The translations under genes were made by a program, and so were the position numbers. A model generated the notes under the pieces. It was not told where the DNA came from and made no database searches. It saw nothing but the letters and a program-made list of their open reading frames with translations. From Ruminococcus sp. (GTDB lineage: Bacteria > Bacillota > Clostridia > Lachnospirales > Lachnospiraceae), in assembly GCA_020024635.1 (NCBI GenBank), contig JAHHTL010000039.1, positions 1-21,204 of the forward strand: a stretch of DNA of 21,204 bases, in the 5' to 3' direction. This document shows positions 7,409 through 14,986 of the stretch, piece after piece; position 1 is the stretch's first letter; each line of letters starts with the position of its first letter.

Positions 7409-8837
7409 GTTCCATTTCAAAATCGAATATAAAATTTTTAGAAGTTTACGTTTTTTTATGATCGTTCTAGTTTTACTTATTTCTACGATTCCATGTATAT
7501 TTGCATATAAAGGGATTATTAAAGCATATGAAACGAGAGCGGTCTCTATTAGAACTGCAGATATCCAAAGTCAGTGCACGATTTTAAGCAATCAATTAAC
7601 CAGCTGCAATTATCTTTCGGACCAGTCTTCTGAGGTGGTCAATGCAAATTTGACCCAGCTTGCCAATATTTACAATGGTAGAGTCATGATCATTAATAGT
7701 GATCTTCAGGTGGTGAAAGATACATTTTCGATTGATGATGGGAAAACCATTGTCTCAGAAAATGTGGTAAAGTGCATGAAAGGAACAAACACAAATTTTT
7801 ATGACAAAGAAAATAAATACATAGAAGTGACTTCTCCAATTATGATAGGGGATTCAAAAAAGATTTCTGGTGTGATGCTTGCAAGTGTGTCTACGGATTC
7901 TATTGAGGAAAGTTTAAGAATTCTCAATCAAAAAGGAAATATGATCTTAGGGTTGATTTTGATTCTTTTGATCGTTTTAAGTCTTTTTATTGCGCAGATT
8001 GTGGTAAAACCATTTCAACGAATCAAAGCATATATTGATAATGTTTCGGAAGGTTATGAAGAAGGAGATATGCACGTAGAAACATTTTCAGAAGCAGAAG
8101 AGATGGCAGAATCTGTCAATACAATGCTTGGGAGATTAAAACAACTAAATGATTCTAGGGAGGAGTTTGTTTCCAATGTCTCTCACGAACTTCGGACACC
8201 TCTTACTTCTATGAAAGTTCTTGCAGATTCTCTGGTGGCAATGGGGGAAGCTCCGGTAGAATTATATCAGGAATTTATGGCGGACATTGCAAAAGAAATT
8301 GATCGGGAAAATGACATTATCTCTGACCTTTTGTCACTTGTAAAAATGGATAGAAAAGCGCCAGATCTCAATATCCAAACAGTGAATATCAATGATTTGC
8401 TGGAGCTGATCTTAAAACGATTAAAGCCCATAGCAGAGAAGAAAAATATAGAAGTGGTATTGGAAAGTTTTCGACCGGTTACTGCAGAGATTGATGAAGT
8501 CAAACTTACATTGGCATTTTCCAATTTGGTAGAAAATGCAATTAAGTATAACAAACAAGATGGGTTTGTGCACGTTTCATTAAATGCAGATCATAAGTAT
8601 TTTTATGTAAAAGTAGTAGATTCAGGCATTGGAATTCCAGAAGAAGATCAGGCAAGAATTTTTGAAAGATTTTACCGAGTAGATAAGTCTCATTCCAGAG
8701 AAATTGGCGGCACGGGACTTGGACTGGCAATCACAAGAAGTGCCATTGTAATTCATAGAGGTTCTATTAAGGTATATAGTAATGAAGAGGAAGGAACTAC
8801 ATTCACGGTAAGGATTCCTCTCGTCTATGTAATGTAA
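7353..8837 (+). CDS. Membrane sensor histidine kinase (HisKA, HAMP)
   Basis: This is the kinase partner of the upstream regulator. Numbered from GTG 7353, it has a first membrane helix at about 34-52, an extracellular sensor domain of about 145 residues, a second helix at about 197-217 and a HAMP linker to about 270. The HisKA H-box FVSNVSHELRTPLTSMK contains phosphoacceptor His278. The ATPase domain follows with the N-box NLVENAIKYN, G1 DSGIGIPEED, F-box RIFERFYRVD and G2 GGTGLGLAI. No PAS domain is seen between HAMP and HisKA. The true start is uncertain. GTG 7353 overlaps the regulator gene by 56 bases but has a weak ribosome site; TTG 7386 overlaps by 23 and has AGTGG four bases upstream. 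Both keep the whole first helix. The ligand is unknown; the GerMN lipoprotein encoded next may contact the sensor domain. Confidence 0.93.
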   Translation: MNQNTYIQSGELVIISRDKFHFKIEYKIFRSLRFFMIVLVLLISTIPCIFAYKGIIKAYETRAVSIRTADIQSQCTILSNQLTSCNYLSDQSSEVVNANLTQLANIYNGRVMIINSDLQVVKDTFSIDDGKTIVSENVVKCMKGTNTNFYDKENKYIEVTSPIMIGDSKKISGVMLASVSTDSIEESLRILNQKGNMILGLILILLIVLSLFIAQIVVKPFQRIKAYIDNVSEGYEEGDMHVETFSEAEEMAESVNTMLGRLKQLNDSREEFVSNVSHELRTPLTSMKVLADSLVAMGEAPVELYQEFMADIAKEIDRENDIISDLLSLVKMDRKAPDLNIQTVNINDLLELILKRLKPIAEKKNIEVVLESFRPVTAEIDEVKLTLAFSNLVENAIKYNKQDGFVHVSLNADHKYFYVKVVDSGIGIPEEDQARIFERFYRVDKSHSREIGGTGLGLAITRSAIVIHRGSIKVYSNEEEGTTFTVRIPLVYVM

Positions 8838-8851
8838 AGAAGGAGAATAGA

Positions 8852-9784
8852 GTGAAAAAATACAAAATACTTGCCGTTTTAGGGATGATTCTTTGTACCA
8901 CTGTGTTACTGGCTTGTTCTAAGAGAACAGATATCAAAAATGATACTCCTTATATTTATGGATTAAATGCAGAGAGAACAGGGCTTAAAAAAATCAGTTA
9001 CGAAATCAAAGAAAAAGATCCTTTAAAAGCAGCAAAAGCGATGCTAAAAGAAATGAAAACGCCGGCAACAGATATTAGTTATACCAATGCAATTCCTAAA
9101 AAAGTCAAGATTAACAAGTGTGAGTTGGAAGGACAGATTTTGCGGATTGACTTTAGTAAGGAGTATGAAAAGATTCAAGAGTTGGAAGAAAAGCTGGTTC
9201 AGGCGGCAGTGGTTCAATCACTGGTAAAAATCGAAGGGATTAGTGCACTTTGGATGACGGTAGACGGAAAAGAAATCTTAAATTCAGAAGGAAAGATTGC
9301 AGGATATCTGAATGAAGATGATTACGTACAAAATATGGACGAGTCCGTGAGTACCTACCAGACAGAGACACTTACCTTGTATTTTGCAAATGAAACTGGG
9401 GATAAGCTGGTTCCATGCGATTGTAGTGTGAAGTACAATAGCAATACCCCAAAAGAAAAGTTGATTGTTGAAAAATTATTAAAAGGTCCGAAAAAAGGAA
9501 GCGGAAAACCGACTTTAAATCCAGATACGGTTTTACTTGGTGTAACAACCAAAGATGGAATCTGCTATGTGAATTTTGATGAGCAGTTTTTAAACGCACA
9601 GGTGGATGTTAAACCAGAAGTTACGATTTATTCCATTGTAAATTCACTTGTGGATGGAACAGTGGCAAGTAAAGTTCAAATTACAGTAAATGGGGAAAAG
9701 AATGTAAAGTATAAACAGATGGTAGACCTTGCCAATCCTTTTCAAAGGGAAAGTGAATGGATTTTGGAAAGGGAAACATTATGA
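8852..9784 (+). CDS. Tandem-GerMN lipoprotein linked to the two-component system
   Basis: The 310-residue product starts with a signal peptide and lipobox LLAC (Cys22), so it should be anchored on the outer face of the membrane. Two GerMN-type domains follow. The first (about 33-165) is diverged; the second (about 170-300) is clear, with TLTLYFANETGDKLVP, EKLIVEKLLKGP and GICYVNFDEQFLN. Bacillus GerM has two such domains, and actinobacterial LpqB, which acts on the MtrB kinase, has one. Here the gene lies 14 bases after the kinase gene, so a modulator of that kinase is as likely as a spore-wall role. The start is GTG 8852 behind GAAGGAG (8839-8845). Its stop overlaps the comEC start as ATGA at 9781-9784, implying translational coupling. 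I avoid the symbol gerM because a sporulation function is not shown. Confidence 0.88.
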   Translation: MKKYKILAVLGMILCTTVLLACSKRTDIKNDTPYIYGLNAERTGLKKISYEIKEKDPLKAAKAMLKEMKTPATDISYTNAIPKKVKINKCELEGQILRIDFSKEYEKIQELEEKLVQAAVVQSLVKIEGISALWMTVDGKEILNSEGKIAGYLNEDDYVQNMDESVSTYQTETLTLYFANETGDKLVPCDCSVKYNSNTPKEKLIVEKLLKGPKKGSGKPTLNPDTVLLGVTTKDGICYVNFDEQFLNAQVDVKPEVTIYSIVNSLVDGTVASKVQITVNGEKNVKYKQMVDLANPFQRESEWILERETL

Positions 9785-11988
9785 GAAAACGCCCACTTTG
9801 TTTTGTAGTGGTGGGGTTGATTTTTATTCAAGCTTTATTGACAAAGGGGCGCCTCATCGGATATGATCAGGCGTTTTCTTTTTTGTCAGAAGATGAAAAT
9901 TATGTGGCAGAAGTGACAGGGATTGTCTATAAAAAGGAACAAAAACAAAAAAATCAAGTTGTATATTTAAAAGACAGTCAGATTATTCTAAATGACAAAT
10001 CTATTCAACATTCTAAAATTCAGGTTCGAATCGAAACCAAAGATCATATTGAAATTGGAAATACAATAAAATGCAAAGGAAATGCCACAGGATTTCAATC
10101 GGCGAGAAATCCTGGAAATTTTAATGCAAAAAAATACTATGCAACAAGGGGGATTTATGTACAGCTAAAAGCAGAACAAATGGAAATTTTGGATAGAAAG
10201 GTTGATCCCATCAGGAACTCTCTTTTTAAGTTGCGTGTTGCATGGAAAAGTTTACTTTTTGATCAAATGGGAGAGCGTTATGGAAGCATTATGACTGCCA
10301 TGTTAACAGGAGAGAAAAGTGAGTTGGACAAGGAAACAGCTAAGTTATATCAACAAGTTGGAGTGAGCCATATTCTTGCAATTTCCGGTCTACACATGTC
10401 TTTTATTGGTCTTGGAATGTATAAACTTTTGCGGAAATCAGGGCAATCTTTTGTAAGCGCGGGAACCGAAAGTTTTCTCGTTTTAGTAATCTACACGCTA
10501 TTAACAGGCTGCGGTGTATCTTCCGTTAGGGCATTGATTATGTTTTTGATCCGGATGGTTGCAGAAATGACCGGGAGAGATTACGATCTGGCAACATCTA
10601 TGGGGGTAACAGCTTTTGTAATGTGTTTATGGGAACCTTTGTATTTGCTAGATGAGGGCTTTCTATTATCTTATGCGGCTTTGTTTGGAATTGCTGTCAT
10701 CGTTCCTTGTATGCAGGGTTATTTTCAACCGAAAAATAAAGTGACAAAGGCGATACTTTCTGGAATTGCTATCCAATTAAGTTTACTCCCCGTGTTGTTA
10801 TATTTTTATGCTGAATTTTCGCTCTATGCAGTGTTGGTCAATAGTTTGATCTTGCCAGGAATGTCCCTTGTCCTTGGATCAGGGATTGCCGGCTCTTTGG
10901 TTGGGATTTTTTGGGAGGAAGGAGCAAGAGCTGTATTTGGAATATGTAAGTGTGTGCTTTGGTGGTATGAACTGTTGGGGCGCGGAGTACGAAATTTGCC
11001 AAAAAGCATTGTGATTACGGGACAACCAATGTTCATAGGTGTTTGTATTTATTACGGAATATTATGTATCTTTTGTTATGGAGTTATACAATCTATTGAA
11101 TGTAAGATCAAATTAAAGAAAGGAAGAATTACAGCCATGCTCGTGATGGTTCTTTCTAGTGTACTGACAGTTTCTTGTGTGCTTCCACAAAGAGAGAACG
11201 GCCAACTTGTTGTTACAATGCTTGATGTGGGACAAGGAGATGGAATCTATATAAAAACACCAAGTGGACAAAATCTCTTTGTGGACGGAGGAAGTAGCAA
11301 TGTTACAAACGTAGGAACACAAAGAATTGGAACGTTTCTAAAAAGTAAAGGGGTGAGAAAATTAGACTATGTCATGATTTCACATGGTGATTCGGATCAC
11401 AAAAATGGGATCGAAGAACTGTTAGAAGAGCAACCATATGGAATTCAAATTTGTAACTTACTTTTGCCACCTAAAAGTGTGTGGGATGAAGGAATCGAAA
11501 AACTAGCCTTGCTTGCAAAATTGAACGGAACCTCTGTTCAGGAGTTTGAAGAAGGACAAAAAATGGAAGAGGGTTTATTTTGTATAGAGTGTCTGGCACC
11601 CGGAAAAGAGTATGGTGGGACAAGCGGAAATGAGGCGTCAATGGTTTTTGAACTTCGCTATCGGGCATTTCGGATGTTGTTTACAGGTGATTTGGAAGGG
11701 ATTGGGGAAAAAGAACTTGAGCAGTCTGGAAAATTACACAAGTGTTCGGTACTAAAAGTAGCGCATCATGGATCAAAAAATTCTACCTCGGAACAGTTTA
11801 TGGAAGAGGTAAAACCTTCTATAGCGTTGATATCATCTGGAATCAATAATCGATATGGACATCCAGACTATGAAACCTTACAACGATTGAAAAAATATGG
11901 GTGTCATATATTTCAGACACAGAAAAAAGGAGCCATTACATTGAAAACAGATGGACAGCGGATACAAATTTATGAAAATCTGGAATGA
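9781..11988 (+). CDS. comEC: ComEC/Rec2 DNA-uptake channel with C-terminal metallo-beta-lactamase domain
   Basis: ComEC forms the membrane channel that takes up single-stranded DNA. The 735-residue protein shows the full family layout: an N-terminal hydrophobic segment and OB-like DUF4131 region (about 30-140, with SARNPGNFNAKKYYATRGIY), the polytopic competence domain opening with SHILAISGLHMSFIG (His205), and a metallo-beta-lactamase-like domain starting at VTMLDVGQGDGIYI. Metal-site residues are present as HGDSDH (His535, Asp537, Asp539, His540) and AHHGS (His662, His663), so the nuclease-like domain looks intact. I choose ATG 9781 because it overlaps the preceding stop as ATGA and has GGAAAGGGAA upstream; ATG 9757 lies eight codons earlier inside gerM. 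Length is normal and there is no frameshift. A terminator-like hairpin sits inside the first 35 codons (9850-9884). Confidence 0.94.
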   Translation: MRKRPLCFVVVGLIFIQALLTKGRLIGYDQAFSFLSEDENYVAEVTGIVYKKEQKQKNQVVYLKDSQIILNDKSIQHSKIQVRIETKDHIEIGNTIKCKGNATGFQSARNPGNFNAKKYYATRGIYVQLKAEQMEILDRKVDPIRNSLFKLRVAWKSLLFDQMGERYGSIMTAMLTGEKSELDKETAKLYQQVGVSHILAISGLHMSFIGLGMYKLLRKSGQSFVSAGTESFLVLVIYTLLTGCGVSSVRALIMFLIRMVAEMTGRDYDLATSMGVTAFVMCLWEPLYLLDEGFLLSYAALFGIAVIVPCMQGYFQPKNKVTKAILSGIAIQLSLLPVLLYFYAEFSLYAVLVNSLILPGMSLVLGSGIAGSLVGIFWEEGARAVFGICKCVLWWYELLGRGVRNLPKSIVITGQPMFIGVCIYYGILCIFCYGVIQSIECKIKLKKGRITAMLVMVLSSVLTVSCVLPQRENGQLVVTMLDVGQGDGIYIKTPSGQNLFVDGGSSNVTNVGTQRIGTFLKSKGVRKLDYVMISHGDSDHKNGIEELLEEQPYGIQICNLLLPPKSVWDEGIEKLALLAKLNGTSVQEFEEGQKMEEGLFCIECLAPGKEYGGTSGNEASMVFELRYRAFRMLFTGDLEGIGEKELEQSGKLHKCSVLKVAHHGSKNSTSEQFMEEVKPSIALISSGINNRYGHPDYETLQRLKKYGCHIFQTQKKGAITLKTDGQRIQIYENLE
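9850..9884 (+). terminator. Intragenic terminator-like hairpin near the 5' end of comEC
   Basis: CGCCTCATC (9850-9858) pairs with GATCAGGCG (9865-9873) around a six-base loop, with one internal C-C mismatch, and TTTTCTTTTTT follows at 9874-9884. This has all the parts of an intrinsic terminator but lies about 70 bases inside comEC. It could reduce transcription past the signalling genes unless ribosomes translate comEC efficiently. It may also be a chance result of the coding sequence. Confidence 0.45.
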
Positions 11989-11998
11989 AAACATGGGA

Positions 11999-12021
11999 AA
12001 TCTTTTGCAAAGCAAAGGATT
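11999..12021. repeat. Inverted repeat spanning the holA promoter -35
   Basis: AATCTTTTGC (11999-12008) and GCAAAGGATT (12012-12021) form a 10-bp stem with one G-T wobble around an AAA loop. It starts ten bases after the comEC stop and covers the holA -35 and part of its spacer. With no T-run after it, it is a poor terminator and could instead be a protein-binding palindrome or a 3'-end stabilising hairpin. Confidence 0.5.
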
Positions 12022-12033
12022 ATCATATATAAT
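12005..12033 (+). promoter_or_regulatory. Sigma-A promoter for holA, giving a near-leaderless transcript
   Basis: TTGCAA (12005-12010) and a perfect TATAAT (12028-12033) have a 17-base spacer. Transcription would start at about 12040, one or two bases before the holA ATG at 12042. No ribosome binding site is visible before that ATG, consistent with a leaderless mRNA. Confidence 0.6.
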
Positions 12034-12041
12034 AGACTATT

Positions 12042-13028
12042 ATGAAAAGTTTAAAACAAGATATTAAAACAGGACAATTTAAACAGGTTTATCTTTTATA
12101 TGGACAAGAGAGTTATCTGAAGAAGCAATACAAAAATATGTTTATAAAAGCCATGATTCCGCCGGGTGATACTATGAATTATGCGTACTATGAAGGGAAG
12201 AACGTGAATATACCAGAAGTGATCGACTTAGCGGAAACGCTTCCATTTTTTGCGGAGCGAAGATTGCTTGTATTTGAGGATACTGGATTATTCAAAGCAA
12301 AAGGGGCAGAGTTGGCGGATTATATTAAGGAACTTCCAGAGACCACATATTTTATTTTTATAGAACAAGAGGTGGATCAAAGAAGTAAATTATTCAAAGC
12401 AGTCAAAGCCAAAGGCCATATTACGGAATTGAAGGTTCAAGATGGGGCCACCCTGAAAAAATGGATCCTTGGAAAAGTTGCCAAGGAGAAAAAAAAGATT
12501 AGCGAATCTTCCATTGAGTTCTTTTTAAACAAAGTCGGCACAGATATGGAGAAAATCGATGGCGAACTGGAAAAGTTATTTTCTTACACGTATGAAAGAG
12601 AGTTGATTACGGACAAGGATATTGACGAAATATGTACGACTCACATTTCAACAAATATTTTTGCGATGATTGATGCAGTAGCAAATAAAGAGCAAAGAAA
12701 AGCGTTGGATTTGTACTATGAACTTTTAGCGATGAAAGAACCACCGATGAAAATTCTTGCCTTGCTCGTGAAGCAGTATCATATGTTGTATGTAACAAAA
12801 AGTATGGTAAAAAAAGGCTTTCGGCAAAATGAAATTGCTGCAAAGATTGGTGTGCATCCATATGCAGTCAGCAAATACATGAATCAGTCTAGAAAGTTTT
12901 CATCAGCAGAGTTGCGCGTGATCATAGAAGAAGGGATTGATTTAGAAGAGCGAGTCAAGACAGGCAGATTAAAAGATATTCTTGCAGTCGAAATTTTTCT
13001 TATAAAAAATTCAGCTTCTGCAACGTAA
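12042..13028 (+). CDS. holA: DNA polymerase III delta subunit
   Basis: HolA is the delta subunit of the clamp loader, which opens the beta sliding clamp on DNA. The 328-residue length and the N-terminal DIKTGQFKQVYLLYGQESYL, DTMNYAYYEG, ETLPFFAERRLLVFEDTGLF and DMEKIDGELEKL segments fit the family; the C-terminal third is the helical collar domain. ATG 12042 gives the expected N-terminus, although it has no Shine-Dalgarno sequence. The preceding bases hold a good -10 element, so a leaderless transcript is the simplest explanation. It lies 53 bases after comEC, the usual neighbour in Firmicutes. The gene often found next, rpsT (ribosomal protein S20), is missing. Confidence 0.93.
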   Translation: MKSLKQDIKTGQFKQVYLLYGQESYLKKQYKNMFIKAMIPPGDTMNYAYYEGKNVNIPEVIDLAETLPFFAERRLLVFEDTGLFKAKGAELADYIKELPETTYFIFIEQEVDQRSKLFKAVKAKGHITELKVQDGATLKKWILGKVAKEKKKISESSIEFFLNKVGTDMEKIDGELEKLFSYTYERELITDKDIDEICTTHISTNIFAMIDAVANKEQRKALDLYYELLAMKEPPMKILALLVKQYHMLYVTKSMVKKGFRQNEIAAKIGVHPYAVSKYMNQSRKFSSAELRVIIEEGIDLEERVKTGRLKDILAVEIFLIKNSASAT

Positions 13029-13054
13029 GGGAAGTATGATTTTATGGAAAACTG

Positions 13055-13084
13055 TTGCCAGAATACGGCATTACATGATAGGAT
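13055..13084 (+). promoter_or_regulatory. Probable promoter for lepA
   Basis: TTGCCA (13055-13060) matches the -35 consensus at five of six positions. TAGGAT (13079-13084), preceded by TG at 13076-13077, forms a weak extended -10 with an 18-base spacer. The transcript would start near 13091, about 27 bases before the lepA start. It lies in the 89-base gap after holA, where no terminator is visible, so readthrough from holA is also possible. Confidence 0.42.
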
Positions 13085-13117
13085 AACACTGTTTGATAGA
13101 TATAGGAGGAATAAAAA

Positions 13118-14932
13118 TTGTCAGGAATAGATCAAAGTAAGATAAGAAATTTTTGCATTATTGCACATATAGATCATGGAAAATCTACACTTGCTGATCG
13201 TATTATAGAGAAAACCGGGCTCTTGACCAGTAGAGAGATGCAGTCCCAGGTTCTGGATAATATGGACTTAGAGCGGGAGAGAGGAATTACGATCAAAGCA
13301 CAGACAGTACGTACTGTGTATAAAGCAAAGGACGGAGAAGAGTACATTTTTAATCTCATTGACACACCGGGACATGTAGATTTTAACTATGAGGTTTCCA
13401 GAAGTCTGGCGGCATGTGACGGCGCTATTCTTGTAGTAGATGCGGCTCAGGGAGTAGAAGCCCAGACGCTTGCAAATGTGTATCTTGCGCTGGATCATGA
13501 TTTGGATGTGATGCCTGTGATCAACAAAATCGATCTTCCAAGTGCAGATGCACCACGTGTGATTGAAGAAATCGAGGATGTTATTGGAATTGAGGCGGAG
13601 GATGCCCCTCTTATTTCCGCAAAGACCGGATTAAATGTAGACGATGTATTGGAGCAAATTGTAAAAAAGATTCCCGCACCCGTTGGGGATGAAAATGCAC
13701 CATTGAAGGCATTGATTTTCGATTCTCTTTATGATTCCTACAAAGGCGTGATTGTCTTTTGTAGAATCAAAGAAGGAAAAGTAAAGAAAGGCACCAAAAT
13801 CCGTATGATGGCTACCAACGCTCAGGCAGACGTAGTGGAAGTTGGTTATTTTGGGGCAGGCCAGTTTATACCATGCGACGAATTAAGCGCAGGTATGGTT
13901 GGTTACATTACTGCTAGTTTAAAAAATGTGAAAGATACACGAGTAGGAGACACAGTAACAGATGCACAGCGTCCATGTGATGAACCACTTCCGGGTTATA
14001 AAAAAGTGAATCCTATGGTGTACTGTGGATTATATCCGGCTGACGGAGCAAAATATCCAGATTTAAGAGATGCTTTGGAAAAACTTCAGCTAAATGATGC
14101 AGCCCTTCAGTTTGAGGCGGAAACATCTGTTGCACTTGGATTTGGATTTCGTTGTGGATTTTTGGGGTTGCTTCATTTGGAAATTATTCAAGAGCGTTTG
14201 GAGAGGGAATACAATTTGGATCTTGTAACAACTGCCCCAAGTGTTATTTATAAAGTACACAAGACAAATGGAGAAGTGATAGATCTTACAAATCCTACAA
14301 ACCTACCAGATCCGGCAGAGATTGATTATATGGAAGAACCAATGGTAAAAGCGGAAATTATGGTAACGTCGGAGTACATTGGCGCCATTATGGAGTTATG
14401 TCAGGAACGTCGAGGGGAATATCAAGGTTTGGATTATATAGAAGCAAATCGAGCAGTTCTCCATTATCATCTCCCGTTGAATGAGATTATCTATGATTTC
14501 TTTGATGCTTTGAAATCGCGATCAAGAGGATATGCATCCTTTGATTATGAGATGTTAGGATATGTACGATCAGAACTTGTGAAATTGGACATTTTGATCA
14601 ACAAAGAGGAAGTGGATGCCTTATCATTTATTGTTCATAGTGGTACGGCATATGAACGTGGAAGAAAAATGTGTGAAAAATTAAAAGAAGAAATACCAAG
14701 ACAGCTTTTTGAAATTCCAATTCAGGCAGCAGTAGGAAGTAAGATTATTGCCAGAGAAACGGTACGAGCAATGAGAAAAGATGTTCTCGCAAAATGTTAT
14801 GGTGGAGATATTTCACGTAAAAAGAAACTGTTGGAAAAACAGAAAGAAGGAAAGAAACGTATGCGTCAGGTGGGCAGCGTAGAAATTCCTCAAAAGGCAT
14901 TCATGAGTGTATTGAAATTAGATGATAATTAA
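13118..14932 (+). CDS. lepA: Elongation factor 4 (translational GTPase LepA)
   Basis: LepA/EF4 is a ribosome-associated GTPase linked to translation quality and ribosome assembly. The 604-residue length is standard. The GTPase motifs are AHIDHGKST (16-24), RGITIKAQT, DTPGHVDF and NKIDLP, followed by domain II, the EF-G-like domains with GFGFRCGFLGLLHLEIIQERL, and the LepA-specific C-terminal region ending in AKCYGGDISRKKKLLEKQKE and QVGSVEIPQKAFMSVL. The start is TTG 13118, with AGGAGG at 13104-13109 eight bases upstream; no ATG gives the expected N-terminus. A strong terminator follows eight bases after the stop, so lepA may be the last gene of its transcript. Confidence 0.97.
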   Translation: MSGIDQSKIRNFCIIAHIDHGKSTLADRIIEKTGLLTSREMQSQVLDNMDLERERGITIKAQTVRTVYKAKDGEEYIFNLIDTPGHVDFNYEVSRSLAACDGAILVVDAAQGVEAQTLANVYLALDHDLDVMPVINKIDLPSADAPRVIEEIEDVIGIEAEDAPLISAKTGLNVDDVLEQIVKKIPAPVGDENAPLKALIFDSLYDSYKGVIVFCRIKEGKVKKGTKIRMMATNAQADVVEVGYFGAGQFIPCDELSAGMVGYITASLKNVKDTRVGDTVTDAQRPCDEPLPGYKKVNPMVYCGLYPADGAKYPDLRDALEKLQLNDAALQFEAETSVALGFGFRCGFLGLLHLEIIQERLEREYNLDLVTTAPSVIYKVHKTNGEVIDLTNPTNLPDPAEIDYMEEPMVKAEIMVTSEYIGAIMELCQERRGEYQGLDYIEANRAVLHYHLPLNEIIYDFFDALKSRSRGYASFDYEMLGYVRSELVKLDILINKEEVDALSFIVHSGTAYERGRKMCEKLKEEIPRQLFEIPIQAAVGSKIIARETVRAMRKDVLAKCYGGDISRKKKLLEKQKEGKKRMRQVGSVEIPQKAFMSVLKLDDN

Positions 14933-14939
14933 ATGAAAG

Positions 14940-14968
14940 CTCCGGGGATTGAGTCCTCGGAGTTTTTT
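14940..14968 (+). terminator. Intrinsic terminator after lepA
   Basis: CTCCGGGGA (14940-14948) pairs with TCCTCGGAG (14954-14962), a nine-bp stem with one G-T wobble and a five-base loop, followed directly by six T residues. It lies between the lepA stop and the hemW ribosome site, and shows that ATG 14933, which precedes the hairpin, is not the natural hemW start. Confidence 0.85.
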
Positions 14969-14986
14969 ATAGAGAAGGAGAAAATT

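Noticed and set aside
9757..9780. comEC starting at ATG 9757
   Set aside because: ATG 9781 has the better ribosome site and an ATGA overlap with the gerM-like stop codon; the earlier start adds eight atypical residues.
14933..14986. hemW starting at ATG 14933 immediately after the lepA stop
   Set aside because: The added 18 codons are the lepA terminator hairpin, and TTG 14987 has a well-placed GGAG and gives the normal HemW N-terminus.
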